This document shows, piece after piece, positions 34,501 to 46,214 of a stretch of DNA of 64,000 bases. Every line of letters starts with the position of its first letter. Within the stretch, counting starts at the first letter, position 1. The stretch comes from Erpobdella octoculata (lineage: Eukaryota; Annelida; Clitellata; Hirudinida; Erpobdellidae): the NCBI GenBank assembly GCA_963978895.1, contig OZ022246.1, positions 12,249,320 to 12,313,319 on the forward strand, written 5' to 3'. The notes beneath the pieces are model-generated. The model did no database searches and had not been told where the DNA came from. It saw nothing but the letters and a program-made list of their open reading frames with translations. A program made the translations under genes and the position numbers.

Positions 34501-35465
34501 TTTCAATCCTCACAATCTAGTTGAAATTGAGTGGGTTTATTTGTTGCTGGGGACTTTACATTTCATTAAATTTCAGATTCGTTGAACAACATTTGAGTGA
34601 ATTATAGAAAAAAATCAAATAAAACTTTAATTTTTTTTAATTGCAAATTTTATGTAGAAAAACAAACTGAATTTTTAGATTATTTGAAGAAAACAAAATT
34701 AAATTTAAAATTTTTTTATAAAAAATTTGCTTATTCCATATTGATTCAAAAGTTTCTTAAATTTTCAATCCTCACATTATAAGTATTTAGAAGAAAGACT
34801 GTGATCAATGTTTTCATATTTTATAGACTTACTATCATAAAAAAATATTTTGCAAAACATTTTTAGTCGCAGAATTACAAAATTATAAAGGACATTTGAA
34901 AAACGAAGTTTTTTACGGTTTTCTTTTTAATTTATTATGTTTGTTTATTATTTTAAGGTACTTAGCTGAACACCACAAAGAAACAGCTAATTACTTGATG
35001 TCTCATTCATATCACCCTAATTATGGGTTAGAAACTTTTTTCTGAGTTATAACTTTAGTCTGGAATCGAATATTTGCATCAATAAGATTAATGGCTTCTT
35101 GGTTGTTTTTTCTCTGCAGATATTCCTTTGCAATCGTTGCTATAAATATGACCAGTCTTGCTTTCCAGCTGCTTGTAAGGGGAAAACTAAGACCACATTT
35201 TTACACTTACTGTAAGCATAAACCAGTACTGGAAGATTTCTATCTTGTTTTTGGTTAGTTTTTTTTACTTAAAAATGTTGTTTAGGTGTGTTTTTCAATG
35301 TCTGTTTATATTTCAGTTCATCTCTATTATGAATTTGACCGATTTTGGATCAGCAGCAAACCAGATTCGATCATGGAGTTTGAAAAAGTTAGAAATCAGT
35401 TTGAAAAGGAAATTTTGAATCAACTTCACCTTGAAACTGTTCCATTTATTTTTAATTTTGTATAA
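31535..35465 (+). CDS. ELMOD2: ELMO domain-containing protein (ELMOD1/2 family Arf/Arl GAP)
   Basis: GTPase-activating protein family for Arl2/Arf GTPases. Exons 31535-31676, 31789-31915, 32031-32160, 32379-32512, 34958-35026, 35120-35253, 35317-35465 join in phase to 294 residues, close to the usual ELMOD2 length. The N-terminal segment WKWLLRLLTGKCEL, the SLNMSKN block and the core RQWESIGFQGNDPATDFRSMG (residues about 151-170) match the family. The catalytic arginine falls at residue 167. Later blocks HPNYGYSFAIVAINMT and YYEFDRFW complete the ELMO domain. The C-terminal ELMOD1 insert is absent, favouring ELMOD2. The expected Gly after the arginine is Ser. The intron after exon 4 (32513-34957) carries a degenerate LINE. 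Confidence 0.93.
32640..34250 (-). mobile_element. Internally deleted LINE inside the ELMOD intron
   Basis: Minus-strand frames give the C-terminal part of an APE endonuclease (TGDLNVKV, THSQGNTLDLVI, SDHSLVRFW at about 34130-33920). A linker (WFDRDCTASKQKSRLLERCY) follows, then the extreme C-terminal LINE region (VDYCNGVLAGLP, LQSVLRAAARLV, FSVAGPVAWNSLP at 33150-32700). The polymerase palm with its FADD motif is missing, so the copy is dead. Frames shift several times. The 3' end is marked by a gcgctatataaaa tail. The insertion is antisense to ELMOD. Confidence 0.85.
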
Positions 35466-35620
35466 AATTATTTTATTTAAAAGATGAAGTATTTGTTATT
35501 ACTTTGTTTGATGCAGTTAGTGAATAGAAACAGTTTATATTGACTAATTGCATCAAAGCCTGTCGGATGACAAAGACACAAAAGTTTAAATCTGAAAAAT
35601 AATTTCATTTTCGAAAACTG

Positions 35621-35626
35621 AATAAA
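35621..35626 (+). promoter_or_regulatory. Candidate ELMOD polyadenylation signal
   Basis: AATAAA about 155 bp after the ELMOD stop codon; assigned by position only. Confidence 0.35.
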
Positions 35627-38225
35627 AAACTGAAAAAGTTTGCAAATTTCATTAAAATCGGTGCAGTGGAAACACTGGCAGACATACATCAAAGTTGTTG
35701 CCTGCAGTGGCGGGCCCAACATAAGGTGGCGCCATTGATATATACTATTACATATCAATGGGGGGCGCACACAAACAACAAAATTGAACAATTAAGTTGT
35801 ACAACTCGAGTTCAGAGCAACCTAATTGCCACTGTGCGCGACATGAATTGGGCAACTTTTCAAAAATAAAATAAGCGATTCTGTTATGAGTTTGATGCAT
35901 TTTTATTATTAAAAAATATTAGTAATTTGGACGACGATTTATGACCGATTATCTAATATAATACAAAACTTGGGAAAAAATGTGACGGAAATTGACGTAA
36001 TTTAATTTAGTAGAGAATCCCAACAAATAAACTCCATCTTTTGGCTAAATATAACAACTTTTATATATATACTCTAAGCGTGTGCGCAGACTAGTTGCTC
36101 CAGAAATTTAGTTGTGCAACTATTTGTTGTTCGTGTACATCCGCCTATGCCCTATACTATAGAAACTGCGGGTGTGACCAGCTATGGAATTCTAGATATA
36201 CCGACAGTATAGTATAGTCAGTATATCTAGAATTCCATGGACCAGCCTGTCAAATAATGTTCGTTTGTTCCGAATCCGTAGACGGATCTTGCGAATTAAA
36301 AAAATGAAATTTAACAGTTGGCAAATTTAATTTGAAGTGATACACAGCTGAGTGGCAAAAACAAATAGTTTTGCACCTGAACCATATAATAGTAATAATA
36401 ATTTTTCGACGACCCGGTTCATCAGTGTGCTGGCTCAATATTTTCGACCCGACCCGACTTGATCCGCTGATATCATCAACGGTGACACAACACTGCATAA
36501 TATTGTTTTTTTTCTAGTCTGCGTTTCGGGACCGGAGAATCAAATGATTCGAATTTCCACATTTAATGAGAAATTTAATTTGGTTGTTTTCGAAAATGTT
36601 GACGCACGACGAAACAAGAGCATAACCGTTGTCTGACTTGCTAGTGAAAGCTATTTCCATTCTTTTTCACTAGAAATTCGAGGTTTTTCTGTAGTTTGGA
36701 TTGGAATTGGATCATCTGATTTTCAGGTCAGTAGTCAACCTTTCTTGATGTCAGTCAGATAAGTGATGAATGAGACGAAAACAGTTTTTAGAAGGGTTAA
36801 TTAAATTTGACATGCTTGACTGAAGCTCTTGGAATGCTTAGTAATCTATAAATTAATTAAAAAATATATAACATAATGATTAGATACACAACTTTGGTAT
36901 GTAAGATGTTTTCAATTTGTTTAATACAAATTTTGCTTTAAAATAAACATCTGTACAACTTGTCACCATATTACTTATATGTTCTCTCCTTATACAATAA
37001 CTACCACTCAAAGTTTTGGATGGTAGTTATTGTAGTTTCTGTAATATAGTTATTATTATAGTTTCTTCACAAACTTGTCAACACTGTCAATGCTCAGGTG
37101 ATTCACATATTGACTTTCCGGTCTATACGCAAACACTGTGCTGCTTGTTCATGCCAATTTAAATAATTATGAGTTATTTATTTAAAAAAATTTAGCACCA
37201 ATAGATTTCACTGTATAAACTTCCCACAATTGTGAGCTCTGGCTGTGCAGACATGATTAGAACTACATAACTTTAACACAAAAGAAATTGTATTCCAGAA
37301 GGCCAGAGCCTTGACACCATGTCTGTTGAGTTTACACCTATGTGGATATATGAGTCAACAATGATGAAAAAGAAACACTGGAAGGAGCCCAGTGTAAAAG
37401 AAAAGCAGGGTGTGAAGTTGATGTTATTTTTAAAGATGACTCCAGCTAGAAACTTGAGAAGTATTTCTTAACAGTCTTGCAAAAAAGAGCATAATAATTT
37501 GCAGATTTGATGATTGTAGTAATTGAGACCTTCTGCATAGCATTCCAACCACAATCTTGATATCACTTACGTAGATTAGTATTTCTTCTACTCTTGCATC
37601 TCTGAAGCAGGATTGGTGCAATCATTTTTTTTATAGAAATTAATCTTTATAATAAAATGAAATTAAAGCAGTGAGAGTGCTTGTGCATTATTAAATATTT
37701 AATGGTTATTAAACTTAAAAACAGACATTGACAAAGAAAAAAGTCCTTCAAAAATGTACGACTCGGCATGATCAATGGCTATAATGTACTTGTCATGACC
37801 AACTAAAGTGCATGATTTACTAAATATTTATTATATAACTTCATTACTGAAATGTTATACAGCTTCTATGTTTTCTAAACTCAAATTTAAAATACAATTA
37901 TAAAGCTTTTTCATGAAATTAAAATGATTTTGGAAACATTAATATGATATTCATAAAAATAAGCAGAAATAAATGAGCTTATATATATATATATATATAT
38001 TGTTACGATATCGTCAAATCGTATACCGGGCTCAATAGAATGATTTTATAGTTTATTGGATGATAATAAATGAAGCTTGGATAAGTCTGTTTTATACCTT
38101 CTAATATAATAATTAATGTCTCTAATAATCGTTCTAAATCCTTTAACGTATATCAATGGGAAACTGATCGTAAAATCAGCGATTTTACATGATTACCCCC
38201 TTCTTAATTCTGTTCGTCCCGATTT
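35627..38225. other. Intergenic region between ELMOD and the 38.3-kb element
   Basis: AT-rich with no supported exon. It contains the perfect hairpin at 36184-36238 and a TA run at 37981-38000. From 38000 the sequence starts tgttacgatatcg, which is LTR-like, but no matching second end was found. Confidence 0.55.
36184..36238. repeat. Perfect 18-bp stem hairpin
   Basis: Arms atggaattctagatatac (36184-36201) and its exact complement (36221-36238), with a 19-nt loop that itself repeats agtat. Function unknown. Confidence 0.85.
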
Positions 38226-38229
38226 TACA

Positions 38230-38230
<1 letters not shown>

Positions 38231-38300
<70 letters not shown>
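38231..38300. repeat. (TA)n microsatellite
   Basis: About 35 TA units directly before the left inverted repeat of the 38.3-kb element. Confidence 0.95.
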
Positions 38301-38302
<2 letters not shown>

Positions 38303-39092
38303 TTTAATGCACGCTCCGTTAAATATTACCGCCCATTTGGCAATTGTCAGATTTGTCAGTCATTTTATTCAGAGGCTGACTACAGTTTCGGAAAATCCAT
38401 CTTCAGAGCCGAAAAATAAAACAACTTAGAACAGAAATTGACGACAGAGCAGAAATTAAACTGACGCAAGCGAATGAAAAATAAAAAATTTTGGTAAGGT
38501 GAATTAGACCAGGTAAAGTTAGTAAGTATGATGGTAAGGTAAGGTGAAAACAATTATGAGTAGGATAAAGATATATTAAAAATTGATTAATTATTATTAG
38601 GGTATAAAATAAAGTATTAAAGTCATTAAAGGAATAGTAACTATTGCAAAGATATCTGTACAGGGCATAATAAAAAAGATAGACATCGATTATGATTAAA
38701 GAGATAAAAATGTATGAAATTTATTAATTATTATTAGGATATAACATAAAATTATTAAAGTCAGAAAACAAATATTAACTATTGCAAGGATATAGAAACA
38801 TAGCATAGTAAAAGAAGAAAATAAATTGTTATGTCTATTTCATCTCTTCCGACGCAAAGTAATGTTAGGATTGTTAAGGAAGTGTGGAAGGATGTCATTA
38901 TTGGAAGGGTTTGATGGAAAATCATCAGAAGGTTGAGTTGCAGCATGTAGTGGCAGTGGATTAGGATTGCGAGAGACTGACAAATCCGACAATTGTCGTT
39001 TTTCTACCGCGTATCGCCATGTTGAGAATTTGGTACGCAAACTAATTAACGCCAAATGGGCGATAATATTTAATGGAGCGTGCATTAAAGAA
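38300..39092. mobile_element. Terminal-inverted-repeat element flanked by TA microsatellites
   Basis: The left end (ttctttaatgcacgctccgt, continuing to gcccatttggc) is matched by the complement of the right end over about 42 bp with two mismatches. The 793-bp element has no transposase. Its interior holds two direct copies of about 135 bp (starting near 38585 and 38720, each with attaattattattagg). The TA repeats on both sides suggest a TA-targeting or AT-rich-targeting element. Class undetermined. Confidence 0.7.
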
Positions 39093-39120
39093 AATATAAT
39101 GCCAAACTACGCTCATAATA

Positions 39121-39131
39121 ATATATATATG

Positions 39132-39175
<44 letters not shown>
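39121..39175. repeat. (TA)n microsatellite
   Basis: TA run with a short tatgtatg interruption, right of the 38.3-kb element. Confidence 0.9.
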
Positions 39176-39177
<2 letters not shown>

Positions 39178-39357
39178 CATTTAAAATGTAATGTTTAAAT
39201 TTAAAAAAAAAATTTTATATAATGAATGTGTTTTTCGAAAACTAATCTGTTTTCGTTACCATGTGATAAACTTTTTCTGTTTATCAAGCCATTTTGGAAT
39301 GAGTTTCTGGTCAATATTTTATTTATATTACAATTTTAGGGTTTTTTTCGGTAAAGA

Positions 39358-40920
39358 ATGACCAGCTCAAATATTTCAAAAGAGTCACAGGACAATCTTC
39401 CAGCAGGTAGAACAAATTACTTTATGTTTCTTTTTCTTGTTGTATTTCATGTAAATATTAAAAAAATAAAAGATTTGTTAAGTGTTTATTAGTCAGCTCA
39501 CATAGATGCTGAAATTAATAAATGTATTTAGTTTTATTTATGTGACTGAAAACAAAGCAATTTCTTGAAGATGTCATTAAACTCACTAGAAAAACATAAA
39601 AGTTAGTGTCATTACAACTCAATGCTAATTACATGCCCTTAAACTCAATTATATTGACATGGAACTAGGTAATAGTGATAATTCAAAACATGAAAGTTGT
39701 TATGACTAGAACATTGGGGATTTGCATTTTTTTAAAATTAGGATCACTTAATTAAAATATATTTAAAATAAATCATGTACTGTTCAATCTTTATTAATAA
39801 CAGTAAAGGTAAATTTCAATTGACACTGCTTAATTCCTTACAAGTCTAGGCTTTACCTTTGAATCAAAGCTTTCTTGAATTTATCACATAAGGTCAGCTA
39901 CTGTTTTCATTGATATTAATACATTACTGCTCTTAGTTCAGCTTGTATGCCTTCTATGATAGATTATTGTTACTATCTAGAATTACAGTAAATGGAAGGC
40001 ACTGTAGACATAGCAACATGTTTATGAGTGATTAGTTGTGATAAAAGGGTCTGTGCTTCAATTGCTAACTCTGGATTTAGTGAGCTGTCTGTTGAAGCTT
40101 AAGTATTTTATTGCTCGATCAAGCAACAAGTCCACTCATATGTTAAATATCTTAAAATGCAATATATTTCTTCGATCAAGGAACACCCGAGTGCCCAGTA
40201 TGTCTTCAAATGTGTAGCCAGCCAGTCTCCCTGCCATGCTCTCATGTTTTCTGCTTCTTATGTGCTAAGGGCATAGCAAGTCACAGTAGACGTTGTGCAC
40301 TGTGTAGGGAGGCAATCCCGGAGGGATACCTCAACAGTCCAAACATCGTGGAGGACAACACCCCCACACTTGCCATAGAAGGTTTGTTTCGGTGAATTAA
40401 ACTGTCTGAAGTTTTCAGTTGATAATTTTATTTTGTAGGAAAATATCAATGGTTTTACCAAGGCACAAATGGTTGGTGGCAGTATGAGACTAGGACTGGC
40501 AATGAGATTGAAGCAAGCTTTCAAGAAGGGAAAACATCTTTAAAAATAATGATTTCTGGCTTCATCTACATCGTAGATATTGAGAGAATGATCCAATACA
40601 GAGAGAACATACCTAGCAGAGTAAGGCACATAAAAAGAGACTTGACAAACATACCAAACAAGAAGGGAATCGCAGGCGTACCGTTCAAGAAACCCCTCGA
40701 GGCTGAAGGTTCAGGTCTAAGTATGTCATCTACATCTAGAGAGATCAATTCTCAAACATCAACAGAACACATCGCGGAAACTACAGACCACACCAGTAAA
40801 GAAACTAAGGATGTTGATGAACTCCTAAATGGTGACATGTCTAGACTAAAGCTGGATGAGAAAGAAAATGATAAAGACAATGATGACAGAACAATTGATG
40901 GAGCCTCGAACATCTTATAA
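39358..40920 (+). CDS. RNF146: RNF146 (Iduna), PAR-dependent RING-WWE E3 ubiquitin ligase
   Basis: Ubiquitin ligase that binds poly-ADP-ribose through its WWE domain and marks tankyrase targets such as Axin for degradation. Exons 39358-39406, 40181-40381 and 40439-40920 join in phase 1 twice to give 243 residues. The C3HC4 RING spans residues about 21-58 (CPVCLQMC, LPCSHVFCFLC, RCALC, all eight ligands present). The WWE domain spans about 84-153 (YQWFYQGTNGWWQYETRT, GFIYIVDIERMIQY, IKRDLTNIPNKKG). An acidic, Ser/Thr-rich tail follows. Order, spacing and length fit the family. The first coding exon is short (16 codons) with ATG at 39358; this start is the likeliest, not proven. Confidence 0.95.
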
Positions 40921-41470
40921 GCTGTCATTTAAAAATTTCACAAATTATTTTTGGTTTCACAAATGTTCCCAAATAATTCTTTCTGTAGGCCTTCATTGGA
41001 ATACCTTCACCATTTACATTAAATCGTTGAAGTTTTCATGTTAAACATTTCATAAATTTTATTTTTAGTTGTACAAATGTTCCTGAATAATTTTTTTTAG
41101 GCCTTCCTTGGACTACCTTCTCCATTTGCATCGAATCGTTGAAGTTGTTGCATTAATCCTTCGGCTCATTAAGATAATAGCAACTTAGCAGAATAATTGC
41201 GTCTTTCATCAAAATGACGCAAGCCAAATCAGGGTGTTATTGTATTACAATAATTAAGGGAATAACTGTTTATTAAATTTGAAATTTTGAAAATAATTTT
41301 TTGGGCACTTAAGGCTAAATTGATACTGAAACTTTGTTGTTCAAGGAAATACCATATGAGAGGGAAATACTCAGGAGCCCCATAACTCATAAAATATGTA
41401 TTTATGAAAATTTGTTTTGGAGATCATTCATATCAATTATTTAAGAAAGCAGTCATTTTGTAAGACCACC
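40921..41470. other. 3' flank of RNF146
   Basis: AT-rich and probably 3' UTR at its start. Two related segments occur (gttcccaaataattctttctgtaggcc near 40960 in pieces, and a similar copy near 41070), a diverged direct repeat of about 120 bp. No gene seen. Confidence 0.5.
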
Positions 41471-41844
41471 TGTAACGTCGGTTGTCCGATGAGGAAAATC
41501 TTCAACAGGAGCCGGCGTTCAGGTTCTTATTTATTTATAGACACCACGAGTTCAGAGGTACCCACAAACTGTATTAGCGCCCAAGGTACAACGCACAGAG
41601 AAATTAAATCAATAACAACTTATCAACACGAAGAGACGGCACAGAGCACGAAACAACAATTTATTAGCACACAGCGAGGCACAAAGCCAAAAAACAATTA
41701 TATCCCATTTTAAAAGCAAGTCCATCATATCGTCACATAGCATAGAGAATAAAGATAAAATAATAGATATATAATTTAATATCCCAGATAAAAAAAATAA
41801 CTATTTACAAATTAATGAAAATTAGTAACAACCGTTACACCACC
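41466..41844. mobile_element. Solo LTR with 5-bp target site duplication
   Basis: LTR at 41471-41839 (369 bp), starting TGTAACG and ending CGTTACA, i.e. TG...CA with inverted ends. It is flanked on both sides by CCACC (41466-41470, 41840-41844), the 5-bp duplication expected of a retroviral-type integrase. An AATAAA-like signal lies near 41746. No internal gag/pol is adjacent, so this is a recombined solo LTR. Superfamily (Ty3/gypsy or BEL) undecided. Confidence 0.75.
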
Positions 41845-41917
41845 ATTGTGAATGATATGCTTAGGTCGAGGCGGTCTGTATGGGAACGAAAGAGGTGCAA
41901 GTTTATCATGTACATAA

Positions 41918-43003
41918 TACAGTAGAGCCTCTCTTATGCGGCTTCTCCCTTGCCATATAAAATCGGTCGCATAAGAGGGAGAGTTGCAATTTCTTCAGAA
42001 ATAGATATAAGAATAACAAAGAGTAACCGGTAGTTTATTTTTTAAAAATAAATTACTAGTCCTATCACGATAAAATGTCATCCTTATTTCTGATCACATT
42101 TTGAATTTGAGTTTTGCCAATGCCAATTGATTTTGTTATGTTTTATGCAGTTTTTCTATAACATTAGTAGAGTCGCATGAATAATTTGAATTTACAGTCA
42201 ATCAAAATTGTAGTATGTAAAATAAGTAAAATACGGTAAAAGTCCTCGAAAGAGGATATTTAGAAAGCAGACGTTTAAGACATACTGACAGTATTGCCTG
42301 GCTCGGAACTGTTTCAATTTTTTTTATTGTTTACTGAAGAGCAGACAATTCATAGAAAAGAGAAAATTAACAACACCCACTTCTTTTATTACACATAAAT
42401 AAAATTTTAAGGGCTTTAATCGCATAATACAAACAATGCCACAAGAAACAAGGTCTTGGTCACATTACAGAGTAAGCGCATAAGAAATTAGTATGAAAGA
42501 GATGGGGAACTTTGATCCGCGGATACTTTTTAGGTCGTATAAGCAATAAAGTTACGTAACGGGGTAGTATATGGACGGCCACTAATCGGAGCCATTTGAT
42601 GTTATATATCTGCGATGTACCTGATGCTATATATCTGCTGCTATAGAAATATATGCCGATTTCAAGTTATTTGCTCTTCTTTTACAGCAATTAAATTTAA
42701 AAAAAAATAAATATGAATTAGCCTTGAAAATCAATATAACAAATATATAATGATGCGATCAGACCTTCAAAGACTTTAAAAACAGGATAAGCATTTTCTA
42801 TCAGAGTCCTAAGGAAAAGGACTAAAAAAAACCTATAAGAGATAATTATATAAAAACTGTGAGCATATTAAAGACAAGCAAGCTATAAATATGTTAGGGC
42901 AGGAAATTATGTAGCAGTGTATTATATTAATAAAACAGTAAATATTTTTATGCAGAAATTTAAAATCAGTTGCAGGGGAGAATTTAACTAAAACAATGAT
43001 GAC
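41918..43003. other. Intergenic, with one pogo/Tigger-like end
   Basis: TA followed by cagtagagcctctcttatgc (41918-41939), the typical terminus of pogo-group elements. An inverted partner gcataagaggga lies only 30 bp on. No clear far end was located. The rest is AT-rich with no supported gene. Confidence 0.35.
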
Positions 43004-46000
43004 CTAAGTTGAGGGACCAAGTCGTTGGGGCATTTTTTGGTTGTAATCATGTAGCCCAAATTCTAACAGAAGCACTGTTAGGTAAGGCTGAATCTCTCAA
43101 AATAATACTGATGAGTTGAATAACTAATGAGTTAAGCATTTTGCCACTCAAACATGTTTTAATTTCTTTCAATTCAGCTAAGATGATTATAGTTCTGTCC
43201 GAAACTCTCTTTTACTTGTCAACAATAGTTTCAAAAATTCACTGTAATGAATCTCCAATTCTGTCCAATCCTAATGCAAATCAGAATGTTATCACTTTTA
43301 GGTCATTTCTGATATAGAGATTAAATTATGGGATAAAGAATTGACCAAAATTTAAACCTTTGATGACAGTTTCTCTATTTCCAACTTTGTAATAAGGCCA
43401 CTGTTGTTTACATCAAGTGAGTGGAAGATCTGAAATATTTGTATAAATGTAAAATTTATGAAGCAGAAGTTGTCAAAAAGATTTATAATGTTGATACTGA
43501 ATATTAATTTAAATTTATTTCAAAACAGCTGCTTATGTTGTGTTGTAACCATAGGACTGTTTTGCTCTACATCAGAAATGTAAAAATACAACCAAAACCT
43601 TGTCAAGATAATCCATAACAGCTTGTGATACAGTTATAAGATCACTCTCCTGAAACAATTCGTGTCACAATTTATGCAAAATCCAGAAGAAACGGATAGC
43701 AAAGAAGACTCACGGTCAAAAATATTCGGTAAAACTGCACAACATCGATATCTTCTACCAAATATTGTTCCAACTCAGATCTTAATACAAACAGGAATAA
43801 TTATATAATGCTACATTATAGTCGCAGTAGAATGTTTGATACCACCTTAGTTGATTATCATACGATGAGATTCCATGGAATGTGACCTGGCTCAAAGAAA
43901 TAGGTTGATTTTGATCAGATGAGCAGCCGTCAAAAGAGATTTCCTCGTTTCGATGATGGTCCCACCATGTATTAATGGCAATATTGCTGTTAAAAGATAC
44001 AACTTGGTGGATCCTAAAATCACAGAAAAATAAAGTTACAAATGCAGTAGTGGTGTTAATGATACAACTAATGTGAGATATCTTGAGAATTTATTACAAA
44101 AACAAACAAAAGAGACGTCATCTGGTCCCAATAACTTATTGAATGTTTTCACTTGAAAAGCTGTTATGAGATCTCTCCAAAAGTTTCAAGTTTTATTAGG
44201 TTTCAAACTCAACTTAATACAAACCTATTGCCACATTTAATTACATTATTTTCTGACATCATAGAAATTGTTGTCTGCACATTACATACAACACAGAAAG
44301 AAATAAAGTAAAAGAACCAGTTTTATAAACTGTAAACAATGTTATCCTTGCCATTGAAAGGGAATAAAAAGGCAATCCCCTGGAGTTATATTGACTGCAT
44401 GGTATGATACATTTGCAAGTCCCAAGTACTTTGTATAGTTGACTCTGTTGAAATTATTTCAATAGTGTAAGAACCTAGAGAAACAAATGATTATAAAATT
44501 AATAATATAACAGACTTTTTCACATCAATATCTGAGTATCCCTCATCCGGATGCTCTAACATCACCTGCATTTATGATTATTAAAATATTAATACTAAAT
44601 TAACATCAGGTTAATGTAAAATTCCTTTCACCCAAAACTGCTCCAACATAATGTAACTTTTACATCAGTGTTTCATCAGGAGTAATAAAAGTCCAAAAAA
44701 TGTGAATATTTGTAGAGCGCCTCCTATAGAGAGTTCAGTGGTGCTGTTTTTAATTGGCCTAATTTAACAGATAATTTTACCAATAGAGCAGCGAGTGCAA
44801 GTTGAATCTTGAACCTTTTGCTTTCAAGTCTGATGCAAGCGGGAGCGAGAAAGTAAGCAGGGAAGGAAACGGGAGCAAGAGAGAAAAATGATTAAAAAAC
44901 TGGGTAACTCCGCTAGCTTATAATAAATAATAACTCTTCAAAATAATATGAAACATCATTGCACAGCAAATAATAATTTAATGGTTTTTAAATATTACCA
45001 CAAAATTAAAAAAAAACAAATACAAAACTAACTACCTGCTTACTATATTTTTGAGGATCTATGAGAATAATTTGTTTGCTTCCTCTGAGTGAGCATATGA
45101 TGTTGTCAGCTGAATCTATGTGAACGACAGAGGCTGTTCCTCCACTGCTCATCCACATTACCTGATTTTATAAAGTTGAGCATCTTAAAGACTATGTTAG
45201 ATTTGAAAAAATACTAATTATAACATTGAAATGTATAAATCCGACTATTTCGAGCAGAAAAGAAATTAACTTTACATTGGCTAACAGCAGTTCTTCATAT
45301 ATTTTAGGACATTGCAAGGGAAAAGGAAGAAGGACATCAGAACTGAAATTAACATAAACACTTTCATATCAATCATGAACCAAATAAAAAATGTAAATTC
45401 ATAAAGCGGCGGTCAGCAGTCAACAGTTGATAAAATTAATGTGCACAGGCATGTAATAAAAGTTATAACGCAATTTACACTGTCAGTCCTAAAGATCCAA
45501 AATGTTTTTACTCAAGCTTATTATGCAAGAGCTTATCTGACAACATCAAACATTATGCTAGACAATAAGTTCAAAAAAAGACATGGCTCGATCTGAAGCA
45601 TTGAACAATTTTTTCATATTGCTGAGCATTTAATAATTTACATTACAGCGATTGAGATCATGACTTGATTGAACTTCCTATAGTAATAGTAGAAATAGAA
45701 AACCTTCTTTATTTAATATTTGACAAACTGATAAAAACAAAAAAAAACGCCATTTTTGACGGGGCATATAATAAATAGCTACCAACCTCAGTGGTGGAGG
45801 TATGCTAGCTACAAGGTAATTGTCAGAGGTGTTATACACTTCTAAGAAGCTGTGAAATGTCATGCTTAAAATTGGCTTCTTTCTGTCTTCAATTTTATCA
45901 TTTTCAACAGACACAAAAAAATCAGCTAAAGAACTCAACGACATGAAGTAAGAATCCGTCCATAACATGAGTGCTGGTGAATCTTTTGCAGCTTTTGTCA

Positions 46001-46214
46001 TTTTCAATGGCTTAATTTGAAGTACGTAATTACTAAAAAAATATTTTGGATCTGGATATCCATCTATCTCGTCAATGGATTCAAAAGGTCCTGAGAGGCC
46101 AAAAGGCTTTAAGTGGCCTGGATGTTGCACAGTCTTTCCCAAAGCAAATGAAAGTACAGGCCAAATTAAAAGGTTGAATACAAAAATCCCAGCGAATTTC
46201 AAAAAACCAAACAT
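43004..46214 (-). CDS. JmjC-domain (cupin_8) dioxygenase-like protein with signal peptide and EF-hand
   Basis: Fe(II)/2-oxoglutarate oxygenase fold. Exons on the minus strand: 46214-45787, 45342-45276, 45161-45044, 44555-44516, 44444-44352, 44013-43846, 43780-43714, 43429-43358, 43270-43216, 43062-43004; total about 388 residues, every junction in phase. A hydrophobic N-terminus (residues 1-25) suggests secretory entry. JmjC features: WMSSGGTASVVHIDSADN with H179 and D181 as first iron ligands, then TPGDCLFIPFQWIHQVVSFN with H251 as third ligand, and NTWWDHH. A C-terminal EF-hand loop DVNNSGLITKLE spans about 333-344. The exon 5 donor is GC, not GT. The last two small exons are the least certain. 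Substrate unknown; it may be a protein hydroxylase of the endoplasmic reticulum. Confidence 0.85.
44820..44925 (+). mobile_element. Terminal relic of a Helentron-like family
   Basis: Within a JmjC-gene intron or flank: gggaaggaaacgggagcaag, then agagaaaaatgat and ctgggtaactccgctag. It matches the end of the element at 59500-59658 (ccgggtaaccccgctagt). Only the end is present. Confidence 0.5.

Noticed and set aside
38000..38230. LTR starting tgttacgatatcg
   Set aside because: No matching CA end, target duplication or second copy was found in the window.
41417..41713. 98-codon frame
   Set aside because: It falls inside the solo LTR and has no protein-family features.
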